64,000 nucleotides of DNA from assembly GCA_030144725.1 (NCBI GenBank), contig JASKMD010000014.1:5798253-5862252 (forward strand), written 5' to 3'. The stretch comes from Haematococcus lacustris (lineage: Eukaryota; Chlorophyta; Chlorophyceae; Chlamydomonadales; Haematococcaceae). The notes under the pieces are model-generated. The model saw only the letters and a program-made list of their open reading frames with translations. It searched no databases and had not been told where the DNA came from. Each line of letters opens with the position of its first letter. The stretch's first letter is position 1. Of this stretch, positions 11,216 to 22,305 are shown in pieces. The translations under genes and the position numbers were made by a program.

Positions 11216-11516
11216 TGTAACGTGCAGCCTTATAAAGGCGACGTTGGACCGTTTGAACCATATGTAACACTGAGCCGGCCGCGAGGGCACTCGAGCCGCG
11301 GGCACTGTAACAGTCGGCCACAAGGCACCACCGTGAGAAGGCTAGGGCTTAGAACGGGGCCCCCTGGAATCGAACCAGTTGTCCTCACAGCTTACGCTGC
11401 TAGGCTTTACCTGCCAACTCACACTAATGCGGTGTGACCGATTATCCTGTAGCTGCCTCGGGTTAACCGCGACAGCCCAGACGACACTAAGGGACTACGC
11501 GGAGCGCGCCCTTACA
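11216..11516 (-). repeat. LTR of A (3' LTR in element orientation)
   Basis: TGTAACGTGCAG...CGCCCTTACA, 301 bp, same as 30645-30945 as far as I can compare. On the minus strand it contains GGTTCGATTCC (11376 to 11366), an exact tRNA-type B-box inside a small stem-loop. Confidence 0.93.
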
Positions 11517-11876
11517 TTCCTCCCCCCCAAGGGGATGCCTCGTTCCGCCTCGGGTTAAACCCGAGACTCGCAAGACCTAGGTCTCACTTGGTCAGCTACT
11601 GGGTACCATGAAGGTAGAGCCAGGTCAAAGCTGGGTGTGGTCAGAGACCAACTGTAATAGGGGAATTGTAACGTATAACCATAGGCTTTGTAAGCACAGA
11701 GAAGAGAGTGCCTCAGCACTCCTACAAATTAGTCCCTGCGTTTCTCCCTGCGCTTTGGCCGACCTTGTCCAAATGGGCTGAAATTCGGCCAGTTGGAAGC
11801 TGATGATGTAAGGAATCCACCCCAAAAAGAATCAGGTCAAAAAAATCAAAGGCTGAGGCTGGGCGGCCCGTGGCGT

Positions 11877-12952
11877 TCACGCAGGGACGGATGCAGGGAT
11901 TGAGGGGGGGGCGCAGGGACGAACGCAGGGATTGAAGGGGGGGTGCAGGGACGAACGCAGGGATGGATTGGGGGCGCAGGGATGGACGCAGGGATGGAGG
12001 GGGTCGTGCAGGGACGAGTGCAGGGATGGAGGGGGGGGTGCAGGGACGAGTGCAGGGACGAGTGCAGGTACGAGTGCAGGGATGACGGGCGCAGGGACGG
12101 GCGCAGGGACGAGTGCAGGGATGAGTGCAGGGATTGCGGGCGCAGGGACGAGTGCAGGGATGAGCGCAGGGACGAGTGCAGGGATGAGCGCAGGGACGAG
12201 TGCAGGGGTGACGGGCGCAGGGACGGGCGCAGGGACGGGCGCAGGGATGAGTGCAGGGATTACGGGCGCAGGGACGGGCGCAGGGATGAGAGCAGGGACG
12301 AGTGCAGGGATGAACGCAGGGACGAGCGCAGGGATTGCTGGCGCAGGGATGAGTGCAGGGATGAACGCAGGGACGAGTGCAGGGATGAACGCAGGGGCGA
12401 GTGCAGGGATTACGGGCGCAGGGACGATCGCAGGGATAAACGCAGGGACGAGTGCAGGGGTAAACGCAGGGACGAGTGCAGGGCTTTTGGGCGCAGGGAC
12501 GTTTGCAGGGATGAGCGCAGGGGCGGGTGCAGGGGTGAACGCAGGGACGAGTGCAGGGATGACGGGCGCAGGGACGAGTGCAGGGATAAGCGCAGGGACG
12601 AGTGCAGGGATGACGGGCGCAGGGATGAGTGCAGGGATGTCGGGCGCAGGGACGAGTGCAGGGATGAACGCAGGGACGAGCGCAGGGATGGCGGGCGCAG
12701 GGACGAGTGCAGGGATAAGCGCAGGGACGAGTGCAGGGATTACTGCCGCAGGGATGCTCGCAGGGATGAGCGCAGGGACGAGTGCAGGGGTAAATGGCGC
12801 AGGGCTGCGCGCAGGGATGAATGCAGGGATTATCGCAGGGACGGATGCAGGGTCGAATGCAGGGACGGACGCAGGGACGAGCGCAGGGATGACTGGCGCA
12901 GGGACGTGTGCAGGGATGAACGCAGGGACGAGTGCAGGGATGACGGGCGCCA
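11877..12952. repeat. Left subterminal minisatellite arm of T
   Basis: About 1.08 kb of 12- to 15-bp units of the type GCAGGGACGAGT / GCAGGGATGA / CGGGC. It is the inverse of the arm at 18160-18925. Such arms usually bind the transposase in CACTA elements. Confidence 0.92.
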
Positions 12953-13012
12953 CCTGATTACAACCAGCACATTCTCATCATTATGTTGTGACCTGAACGA
13001 CAGGGACAGTGA

Positions 13013-15876
13013 CTAGTGCTGCTTGCTGAGGCTGTTGTATGGAACAAAGTACATGTCCCCATGGCCCTCGCCTGTGGGGAAGAAGGACACAAACAGAGTG
13101 TGCAGCTGCTCCCCATTTACTGCAAACCACTCAGCAGGACCAGCACCTGCCTCCTTTGTCCTGTACTTGGCGCGCCGATGGTAGGGTGGTGTTGCCTGGG
13201 TTGGCTGCTCCTGTGGGATGGCGGCTGGCCCCTTGGCCACACGGGTTGAGCGGCGCTGTCGGTTGCTGGCCCCACCATTGTGGGGGGGCGGAACAGAGGG
13301 GCCAGCACCGGCAGGTGGTGCTGCTGCTGCTGCTGCCTCGGCTTCTCCTGCTGTTGCCTCTGCTGCTGGTGCCCCTGCTCCTACTGCTGTTGCTTCTGTT
13401 ACCGCTGCTCCTGCTGCTGATGTCGCTGCAGCCTCTGCTGCTGCTGCTGCTGGCTTTGGATCTGTTGCCCGCCGTTTGGCCGCTGTGTCCTGTGGGGCTG
13501 GTCTCTTGCGCCCGCGTGTGCGTGCTGCTGCTGCTGCTGCTGCCACTGGTGGCTCTGGTTCTGGGCCCATGCCATGCATCAAGTTGGGCAGGCCACCCAT
13601 AGGGTAGACAGGGAACAGCCTTGCGATGGCCACTCGCAGGAAGCGGCCTGGGATGATTGGATGCTCTAGTCGTACCCAGAACTGGATGTGGGCCGCATAC
13701 TCGTTCACAGTGGACAAGCTGGCTCTGTAGTAGTACTTATCCATGGCCCAGCTGTTGTTGCGCTTTTCTGCACGCTTGTACGCCACACTGAACATCAGCT
13801 GCTGTGTGCACTCTGCACGGGTGAAGTACCATACCCGCCCCGGCACGTTTGGGGGCTGGGCAGGAGCACCACTGGTGGCAGGGGGAGTAGAGAACAGGTC
13901 GAGGACGTCCTGCTCACACCAGCCGCTGCCCTCGCCATTCAACCCAGCATTGAGCTCCCCCACCATAGTGCAGACCGCCTGGCGCACCCACTGCTCACCA
14001 CCCGTGACTGGGCACTGACAGTACCCTGCGCCAACTAACTGGCAGTTCCTCTCCGCTTCTGGCTGTGTGTCCTCCATTGTGGTGGGGGCCCGGACCTGAC
14101 CAGCCCCACTGTTGGGGCGCTCCACCAGTCCCCTTGTCCCATCCCCTGCACCCCCTTGCTGTGACCCCAGCGGCTCACCCTCTGCTCCTTGCTGCGATTG
14201 GTGCCCACCCTCCTCATCCTCCCGACCCTGCAGCACCCGGATCTTGTGCAGGAAACGCTGAGCTTGGCGGTACACCTTCTCACGCAGGCAGGCTGAGAGG
14301 CCAATGGTAGAACCTGGTGCATGCTTGCCTCCCCAGCGCTTCATGTACTGCATGGCGCGCTCCAACCAAAACTCAGCATCACGAAAGCTGCGGCCACGTT
14401 GCAGCTCTTGATACAGCAGCCTGCGCACATCACGACAATCCATGTACTGCATTAGAAATCATAGGTAAATGGAAAGTGAGTATCATAGTCGCCTTTGGAG
14501 GGGTGTTATAGGACGTCTTATTCATGGTGACCAACTAGGAGGGGCTATTGGTCTCGAAGATGGTGGAGTAACTGACATCAACGCCCTACTGCTCACTTAC
14601 CGGCATACACACATATGGAGGTTGGGAGAGAACATGTGGGCCGAGACATGCAGGTCCACCTTGTGCTCCTCCAGCTTTTTAGCGTAGTCGAGCAGGTTCT
14701 GGAAGCCCTTTTGGATGTTGGCCTCCACTGTTGCAGGTGTGTCAGCACCTGGCAAAAGTAGCATCTGAATGTGTTATCAGAGCACTCCATGACGGTGATC
14801 ATTATGGTGGTCGTAGTAACAGCAGTACCTCGGCTACATCTATAACCTACATACCTGGCGTCAGATAGTGCAGCACAGCTTGGACCAGGTGCTCCCACAG
14901 CTCAAAGTGTAGTCGGCGGTTGGTTGTGCTTCGCTTCATGATGTCTAAGAACACGTACTCCCACTCGTGCTTGAGGAAGTTCATGTAGTCGTCCATGATC
15001 CAGCCACTGCAATGCAAACATAGCATCTACACCTCGTGTGATTATGCTCCTACCTTTTATTCACTCCCAGCCATAGATTACATACTTGCACAGCAACTCC
15101 TTCTCTTACACATCTATGCTGTCCTAGTCCCAGTTAAGCTAGTGTTGTTTCATTGTCCCTGTTGATTTGTGATCGTACCTGCATTTGTCACTGTGATGGG
15201 GCTGGCGTCCGTAGTCAACTGGCACGCGGATGTGCTTGAAGCGCTCCTCAATGAGCTTGCGTTCATGGGTGTCGAAAGGGCTGTTTTCCTTGGTAGAAAG
15301 CAGCCATAGCAGGTGGTTTTTCACCAGCCCAAAAAGCAGGCTGTGGGCTATGGGCACGACATGGACCCACGTGCCCTCCACGTACCGAAGGAACTCCAGG
15401 ATGAGAGCAGGGCGGTTACAGCCATGCTGGCCAGGCTTCAGACCCACATGCTCCTGGCACCCATGCTCTAGAGCAGCCTTCACCAGGTCTCCCCGCAGCT
15501 TGAACTCATCAGCCGTCAGGCGCATGCACGCATCCATCATATGCACCTTGGCTGGAGCTGCCTCACCAGCAGCCAGAGGCGTTGGAGGTCTGACTGCTGG
15601 GGGTATTGTAGGTGCGTCCACAGGTTCGACGTAGCCCATGGGATGGACTCCTTCCTTGCCATGCTTGGGGGTACTGAGCCAGCACCACATGCAGTTCATG
15701 TTGGCGCCCGCTTGCATGCCGCCAGACCATGCAGCCCTGCAACCACAGGGTATCACATGTTGGTGATGGCGTTGTAAGGCCTGCCAAATTGCGCCTCTGT
15801 GATGGACACCACCCTTGCTACACTGTTTGGTGTTCAGCCAACACCACGTTCTGTTCATATTGGCGCCATGGCCCAT
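13013..15876 (-). CDS. TNP2-like (CACTA) transposase of T, multi-exon
   Basis: Exons on the minus strand: about 15876-15179, 15006-14855, 14748-14601 and about 14447-13013. The first two junctions have GT-AG ends and matching phases. Features in order: WCWL.T motifs (two copies), an Asp/His/Cys stretch, VPIAHSLLFGLVKNHL, RVPVDYGRQPHHSDK joined to CSGWIMDDYMNFL (compare DFGR.P...GWKA.E in TNP2/DUF4218-type transposases), LWEHLVQAVLHYL, MFSPNLHMCVC, then EFWLERAMQYMKR and a basic, Ala-rich tail. The last junction (14601 to about 14447) is out of phase by one base, so this copy may be defective or the site differs. Family assignment comes from motif order and the element's ends. The 5' end is not defined. 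Confidence 0.6.
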
Positions 15877-15964
15877 GCCATTAGACCAAGCAGCCCTGCA
15901 TGCAAAAGGTACTCATGCTCAACGCATGGAAGTATGGTTACGGGTTAGGGTTGGGTTAGGGTTG

Positions 15965-16098
15965 GGGCTAGGGCTAGGGCTAGGGCTAGGGCTAGGGCTA
16001 GGGCTAGGGCTAGGGCTAGGGCTAGGGCTAGGGCTAGGGCTAGGGCTAGGGCTAGGGCTAGGGCTAGGGCTAGGGCTAGGGCTAGGGCTAGGGCTAGG
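15965..16098. repeat. (GGGCTA)n telomere-like array inside T
   Basis: About 22 GGGCTA units, preceded by GGGTTA and GGGTTG variants. It lies between the diverging genes of T. Confidence 0.95.
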
Positions 16099-16132
16099 CA
16101 TGGACGTGGGGATGTGGTTGGGTTATGGTTAG

Positions 16133-18042
16133 GAGTTGTGGGCCCTGTTGACGCTGGCCATGCACTACGCTCGCATCATCTTCAAGGAGAGCGCTCTCAA
16201 CCCTGATGGGACGTTGCAGATTGTACCGGGAGAGGTGCAGGGCACGACGGTGAGTACAACTGCTTCAGATGCTAGCTATCCCGTTCAGAAGGGCTCAGGT
16301 GCGGATTTGAACCCTTCAGTTTAACCCTATCCCTAACCCTAATTCAACCTAACCCACCCTAACCCTAATCCTATCCCTAACCCTAACCCTAACCCTAACC
16401 CTAACTCTAAGCCCTAATCCTATCCCTATCCCTATCCCTATCCCTATCCCTATCCCTATCCCTATCCCTATCCCTATCCCTATCCCTATCCCTATCCCTA
16501 TCCCTATCCCTATCCCTATCCCTATCCCTACCCCTATCCCTATCCCTATCCCTATCCCTATCCCTATCCTATCCCTATCCCTATCCCTATCCCTATCCCT
16601 AACCCTAACCCTAACACTATCCCTATCCCTATCCCTGTCCCTATCACTGTCCCATTCCTATCCCTAACTCTGGCCTGACAAGACTCAGCTGAGTCCCAGA
16701 AAACTTACATGTCACATCATTGGCATACGCACATACACCATCTTAACAAGGCACATGCTTATGGTGTGTTGCTTGCTTGCAGGAGGTGGTGACTGAGTTT
16801 GGGACAGGGCAGCGCAAACAGCTGCTATTCACCAGCCCCCAGCATGATGGCAGCCTTGCTGACGAGGTGTCCATGGCGGGGATGCTGACCGAGGAAGCGT
16901 TGAAGACGTTCCGGCAGCTGAATGACACCATCAAGGCACGCCACCTGGCTGCCAAGGTGTGGGCTCAGGCGTGCTTGAAGCGCCTCCAGGCCAGGGCCAA
17001 CCAGCTGGTCTCCTCCCCCCTCCGTGGTGGCACCATCCTGTGCAACGACCCGTACAAAATGCTGGTGGACGGCAAACCCAAAGTGGCTACCGGCTTGGTG
17101 CCAGCTCAGGCACTGCATGTGGATGTGCGGCCTACGTGGTCTGATGAGGAGGAGGCAAGACAAGCAGCCCTGTTCCCACCCCAACCTCCCTTGACAGACA
17201 CACCCCAGCAAGAAGCCCCCCCCTCAGCAGCATGCAGCAGCCCGGCAGCAGGTGCAGGTGCAGGTCCCAGCCAGCCATCCCCCAAGCGGCAGCCATCCCC
17301 CAGGCGGCAGCAATCCCCCAGCCGGCAGCAATCCCCCAGCCGGCTGCCATCCCCTAAGCAGAAGCCGCCCCCCATCCGGTGGCGTTTCATTCCAGGGCGT
17401 GATGGCATGGTGCTCATCATGGCCATGCAGCGGGTCAGCATACTCCTCATCCCCCGCAGCCACAAGTGGGTCCAGGTGGTGGAGCATTTCTGGAACGGTC
17501 CGGGAAAGCACCATGAGTGCCAGGCTGCTCTTGAGGAGTACCTGAAGAGGATGACAGCCCAGGAGGTGGTGCGTGTGACCTTGGAGCCAGGTCAGGTGCT
17601 GGGGATGCGTGGGTACACAATCCATGCTGGTGATGAGGGCAGGGAGGGGACAGGTTCAGTGCGGGTGCACTTCTACGCATCCACTGGCTTTGTGTCGGAC
17701 ACCACCTGCTACATAGCTGAGTTTGGCCACCTGTTTGACAGCCTGTGCCAGCCCACCACAGAGCCCAGGGACGGCAGCACCCCCAAGGTGCCGGCCTGGC
17801 AGGGGGAAGCAGCAGGTGGCAAGCACGTGCCCAAGATCCCATACAAGCCCCCAGCTCAGAAAGAAGAGGACGCCATGTGGGTGGCAGATTGGCTTAAAGT
17901 CCCAGACTTCTCAGAGGCAGGTCTGAAGCAGTTGGAGCAGCAGTGGTATGAGGCAGCAGGCGTAAGCTGGCCACCGGCAAAGCCACAAGAGCAGCGCAAG
18001 CCAAAGGCAGCCCGTGGTGGTGGCAGGGGTGGGAGCAGGTAG
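16133..18042 (+). CDS. Double-stranded-beta-helix protein carried by T (partial)
   Basis: Exons 16133-16249 and 16783-18042 join in phase 0 (donor GTGAGT, acceptor TTGCAG). The first gives [20 protein letters not shown], the second 419 residues. An alpha-helical N-terminal half ([20 protein letters not shown]) is followed by a Ser/Pro/Gln-rich linker of SPxRQQ repeats. The C-terminal half has the layout of a cupin/2OG-oxygenase-type beta-helix: [10 protein letters not shown], then [20 protein letters not shown] and VRVHFYA, with candidate metal His (IHAG) and 2OG-binding Arg. An early H.D motif is not evident, so catalysis is doubtful. The tail is Arg/Gly-rich. Upstream exons would have to lie in or before the telomere-like array. 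Its role in transposition is unknown. Confidence 0.6.
16322..16660. repeat. (CCCTAA)n and (CCCTAT)n arrays in an intron of the T plus-strand gene
   Basis: CCCTAA units (about 16322-16408) pass into about 30 CCCTAT units (16420-16605) and a degenerate tail. The array lies within the 16250-16782 intron. Its G-rich strand is opposite to that of the 15965 array. Confidence 0.93.
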
Positions 18043-18159
18043 AGAGATCGAGAGGATTGACATGACTACATGTGAGACTTCACGACAATGATTGAAATGG
18101 TTGGGTTACACAGAGTATGCAAGTGTTATGGATACGCAAATGTGACATGTGATGCAAGG

Positions 18160-18925
18160 TCCCTGCGCTCATCCCTGCACTCGTCCCTGCATTCGTCCCT
18201 GCACTCGTCCCTGCACTCGTTCCTGCACTCGTCCCCCCACTCGTCCCTGTGCCCATCCCTGCATCTGTCCCTGCACTCGTCCCTGCGCTCATCCCTGCGC
18301 TCGTCCCTACGCCCGTAATCCCTGCGATCGTCCCTGCGCCCGTCCCTGCACTCGTCCCTGCGCCCGTCATCCCTGCACTCGTCCCTGCGCTCATCCCTGC
18401 GCTCGTCCCTGCGCTCATCCCTGCACTCGTCCCTGCGCCCGCAATCCCTGCGCTCGTCCCTGCGCTCATCCCTGCACACGTCCCTGCGCCCAAAAGCCCT
18501 GCACTCGTCCCTGCGTTTACCCCTGCACTCGTCCCTGCGCTTATCCCTGCGATCGTCCCTGCGCCCGTAATCCCTGCACTCGTCCCTGCGTTCATCCCTG
18601 CACTCATCCCTGCGCCAGCAATCCCTGCGCTCGTCCCTGCGTTCATCCCTGCACTCGTCCCTGCGCTCATCCCTGCACTCGTCCCTGCGTCCAAAATCCC
18701 TGCACTCGTCCCTGCGTTCATCCCTGCACTCGTCCCTGCGCCCGTCATCCCTGCATCCGTCCCTGCACACGTCCCTGCATTTGTCCCTGCGCCCCCAAGC
18801 CATCCCTGCGTCCATCCCTGCACCCCCCCTCCATCCCTGCGTCCATCCCTGCACCCCCCCTTCCATCCCTGCGTTCGTCCCTGCGCCCCCCCCTCAATCC
18901 CTGCATCCGTCCCTGCGTAAACGCC
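18160..18925. repeat. Right subterminal minisatellite arm of T
   Basis: Units TCCCTGCACTCG / TCCCTGCGCTCA, the inverse of the left arm, about 0.77 kb. Long open frames across it (Ala/Pro/Val or Cys/Arg/Pro polymers) are by-products of the repeat. Confidence 0.92.
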
Positions 18926-19114
18926 ACGGGCCGCCCAGCTTTAGCCTTTGATTTTTTTGACCTGATTCTTTTTGGGATGGATTCCTTACATCACAAGCTA
19001 CCAACTGGCAAAGTTTCAGCCCATTTGGACAAGGTCGGCAAAAGCGCAGGGAAAAACGCAGGGACTAATTTGTAGGAGTGAGTGCAGCAGCGCGGCAGCA
19101 TGCATGCAGGAGAC

Positions 19115-20687
19115 TTACTTAAGATGATGGATAGCATTGTATTCAGCCAAGACTTTGTCACAGTCAGTCAGGTTGGACCTGGGCTCCCAGGTGTTGTGAG
19201 TGGAGTCATAACCCTCCCACTGCACCAGGTAGTAACTGGCTTTGTTGTCCTTGACACCCTTGTGGTCAAGCAAACGCTCAACATAGTACACAGGGGTCTC
19301 ATCCATCCATGTCACAGGAGGTGGCATGAAGCCCACATCAGTGCCAGTGTAAGGCTTGATGAGTGACACATGGAAGACAGGGTGCAGACGGCTCATGCTG
19401 GCAGGCAGGTCTAGCTTGACAGCTATTGCACCAACCAGCAGCAGGATCTCAAAGGGACCCACATACCTAGGTATGAGCTTACGAGCCTTCCCAGGCTGAA
19501 GCTTGAGGTTCTTGGTGCTGAGCAACACCTTCTGGCCCACCTTGTACTCAACGTCACGCCTAGCCTTGTTGGCATAGGCAGCCTGACGGGATTGGGCTGC
19601 AGCCATGCATATCCTGGCATTGGCAACAGCATCCTGCCACCAGCGGGTAAAGGCATGAGCAGAGGGACAACGGCCCCCATAAGGCAGATCACGTAGGCCA
19701 ACAGTTACAGGAGACTGACCTGTGTTGACCAGGAAGGGGGTGGACTGAAGGACTCCTGCCACGAGTTGTTGACAGCAAACTCAGCCAAGGCTAAGTAGTC
19801 AGGCCAGTCAGATTGAGTAGGTGAGATATAGTGCCTAAGCATCTCCTCTAACACACGGTTATACCTCTCTGTCTGGCCATCAGACTGTGGATGATAAGAT
19901 GATGAGAGGGCAGGCTTAGAGCCACAGCGCCTCATGATCTCACGCCAGAACACACTTGTGAACAGTGAGCCCCGGTCAGAGATCAGCTCAGCAGGCATGC
20001 CATGCAGTTTGTACACATGGTCAATGAACAGTTGTGCAAAAAGGCGTGCCTTCAGGTCCTCACGGCATGGCACAAAGTGAACCATCTTGCTGAGCCTGTC
20101 TACAAAGACACAGATAGCATCATACCCATGTGATCCAGCAGGTAGCTTGGTAATGAAGTCCATGGACACAGACTCCCAGCGGTAGTCAGGTATAGACAGA
20201 GGGTTGAGTAGGCCACCTGGCTTGAGAGTAGACGCCTTGTCACGTTGACAGGCATCACATGTGGACACATAGTACCTGACGTCAGCACGCATTGTGTTCC
20301 ACCAAAACACACGTGACACACGTTCCAGGGTTTTGTTGATACCCACATGACCTGAATAGACTGCATCATGCATCTCGTGCAAGATGTGATTGCGCAGCTC
20401 AGAGTCATTGGGGACCACTACCTTATCCTTACCAGTGAGCCGCCATAGGCCATGTGTGTCCTGGTACATGCTGGACAGATCAGCTTCAGCATTAAACGCA
20501 GGGTCAAGCCGGTATCCTTGGATGAGTTGATCAGACAAACCCAGAGGATGGGCAGGAGCCGCAGGATAGTGCACTGAGGTGTCAGATGTACAGGTGACCA
20601 AGGGAACGAGGTCCCTGTTATGGCTTGTATCAGTAATATTTTCAGTAATTTCTGGAGTTGAGGAGGATTTCGCAGTGACTGCAGTAG
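19115..20687 (-). pseudogene. A pol, 3' part: integrase and chromodomain, one frameshift
   Basis: From 20687 downward: the integrase zinc finger (HEMHDAVYSGH ... CDACQ), the catalytic core (MDFITKL, SDRG, and Glu in [11 protein letters not shown]) and a chromodomain near the end (YYVERLLDH, VQWEGY, HNTWEP), stopping at 19115. A one-base deletion near 19750, after NNSWQES, shifts the frame; translation continues in the next frame from LQSTPFLVNTGQ. The chromodomain puts A in the chromoviruses, whose integrases can target modified chromatin. This is the continuation of 28787-26721, cut off by element B. Confidence 0.88.
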
Positions 20688-20860
20688 TGTTACAGTTGTA
20701 GGGCGCATGCAAGTGTGACGTTGGCCATGAGATACCTGGACCCTGTAATGGGAACAGTGGGCTCAGAACCCAACGAGCTACCCCGCTCTAAGCTCGTGTA
20801 TTTGGCATCTAGGCTAGGTCATCCTGTGGGGTGCGTGGCTGACGATCCCCGCACGTTACA
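20688..20860 (+). repeat. 5' LTR of B
   Basis: 173 bp, TG...CA, same sequence as 26548-26720. Confidence 0.94.
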
Positions 20861-21015
20861 TTGGTTCCCGACCGATTTGCGCTAGATGGACCAATTGACA
20901 AGAGCGCTTGGTGTAGTGTCGCTCAACGGTATGTCCGAGGTGTAAGCCGCCGCCGTTTCCGCCAGCCGCCAGTGAGCCGCCAGTGAGAAACCCTCGTCGC
21001 TGATAGAATCGCGCA

Positions 21016-22260
21016 ATGGCGCTGTACAGCAACGACGGAATGCTAACCTCTAACGTGCAATCTCCGTTCTCGTCTCCAATGTCTTATGTGCTGGGTCCTG
21101 ATGGCACTGCCAGCTATGTGGCGGCACAAACTCCTCTGCCGCTTTATTACGGCGCAGGACCTCCAATTCTTGACACGGCAATGCAAGTGGCTCCCGCGCC
21201 GTCCGCGCCGTTCATGGCCAATGTTCCGTTCACACCCGCGGCGGGGCCGACGGTTACCGTTCCCCAGTCGCAACTAGCAGCCTTGCTTAATCTGCTGCAG
21301 CAGGCCCAGGTGAGGCCCGAACTTTTGACTGGCTCGCCTGGAATGGTTCCAGCTCATGCTCAGATAGCGCCGAACCCTGCCAAATCCCGGCATCGTCTTG
21401 ACGCATGGACCGACAAGTGCATTGAGAGTGGCAGGCGTGCCTCTGCTTTTTGTGATGACTATGAGCTCTATTGCACTGAATGTGGGTATGACATGTGCAC
21501 ATCATTTCCGCTGTACATCACTGGTGCTGCTCGCAACTGGTGGTATGATGGCATGGTGGAGTCATACCGGCAGTCAAACTTCACTATCAACCGTCCGCCA
21601 TGGTCCTTTGTGCGCACCCAGTTCCTGGCCTACATCGGCGATGATTTGATTGACCATGTTTCTGCTGCTCGTCAACGCCTCATTGGCACGCACAACCGGC
21701 TGCAGATGTCTGCTGGTATGTCCTTGCAGTCCTATGCCACTGAATTTCGGAACCATGTCGTGCGCATGGGTGCCAACCAACTATCTGATGTGGTGCAAGT
21801 GGATCTGTTTGTGCAAGGCCTGTCTCATGAGCTACGAAGCCGGGTTGCTGTGAACCCTTTCTCCGGTCATGCTTGGCCCCACCTACCTGCAGTGATTGCT
21901 GCTGCTCAAGGTGCTGAGCGCATGTTGATGGCAGTGGCTGCCAGCAATGCTCGTGCCGATGTCGCTGCCCCCATGCAGAACGTCATTGCTGCCGTTGTGC
22001 CACCCATTGAGAACCACGCTGCCCTTGTTGTCACGGGCAACACGGTCTGCTACTACTGCCAAAAGCTTGGCCATGTGGTGGCCACGTGCCCTGATAAGGC
22101 AGCTGGTCGTCCCCGCACTCCTCGCATCCACAATGGTGTTCGCCTTGGACCTACTGGCCCAAGGGGTGTGAAGAAGCCTCAATGGCAGCGAAGGGGCTCT
22201 GTGGCAGCTGTGAGCACTCCTGGCATGCCGGCTGCACCAGGCCCACCAAGGCACGCCTAG
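21016..22260 (+). CDS. B Gag
   Basis: 414 aa starting MALYSNDG, about 155 bases after the 5' LTR. The central region (YELYCTECGYDM, TGAARNWWYDGM, FRNHVVRMGANQLSD) has the Ty3 Gag/retrotransposon-gag pattern. Near residue 345 lies a CCHC zinc knuckle, CYYCQKLGHVVATC, and then a basic RNA-binding tail. It ends at TAG 22258-22260. Pol continues in the same frame with no further stop, so a Gag-Pol product by read-through is possible. Close to Gag of C. Confidence 0.93.
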   Translation: MALYSNDGMLTSNVQSPFSSPMSYVLGPDGTASYVAAQTPLPLYYGAGPPILDTAMQVAPAPSAPFMANVPFTPAAGPTVTVPQSQLAALLNLLQQAQVRPELLTGSPGMVPAHAQIAPNPAKSRHRLDAWTDKCIESGRRASAFCDDYELYCTECGYDMCTSFPLYITGAARNWWYDGMVESYRQSNFTINRPPWSFVRTQFLAYIGDDLIDHVSAARQRLIGTHNRLQMSAGMSLQSYATEFRNHVVRMGANQLSDVVQVDLFVQGLSHELRSRVAVNPFSGHAWPHLPAVIAAAQGAERMLMAVAASNARADVAAPMQNVIAAVVPPIENHAALVVTGNTVCYYCQKLGHVVATCPDKAAGRPRTPRIHNGVRLGPTGPRGVKKPQWQRRGSVAAVSTPGMPAAPGPPRHA

Positions 22261-22305
22261 GATGTTGCCCAACTGCCTAGTGCACAGCATGTTGGGACTG
22301 ACAAG

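Larger units (their letters stand above)
11717..19080 (-). mobile_element. T: CACTA-like DNA transposon with two genes
   Basis: Both ends begin CACTCCTACAAATTAGTCCC and stay alike for about 170 bp as an inverted repeat (left from 11717, right ending 19080). Inside each end is a long inverted minisatellite arm. The minus strand encodes a TNP2-like transposase, the plus strand a separate beta-helix protein, with telomere-like repeats between them. The CACT- termini and repetitive subterminal arms fit CACTA/EnSpm. The target duplication is unclear: AG flanks both ends, and the 10-bp flanks agree at 8 of 10 positions (agtgcctcag and agtgcagcag). T sits in A between the pol stop and the 3' LTR. 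Confidence 0.82.

Noticed and set aside
11877..12957. Long open frames of Ala/Pro/Val or Gly/Ala/Thr repeats on both strands
   Set aside because: They are by-products of the minisatellite arm of T; no start, no non-repetitive domain, and open in several frames at once.
15919..16132. Coding frame through the GGGCTA array
   Set aside because: Pure repeat translation; the array most likely is intronic or intergenic in T.
16322..16660. Chromosome end or true telomere
   Set aside because: The array is inside a transposon with sequence on both sides and is mostly CCCTAT, not a uniform telomere repeat.
18126..19075. Cys/Arg/Pro- and Asp/Arg-rich frames in the right arm of T
   Set aside because: Same cause; mirror images of the left-arm frames.
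19081..19090. Certain 10-bp target duplication of T
   Set aside because: Only 8 of 10 bases match, and CACTA elements normally make 2-3 bp; left open.
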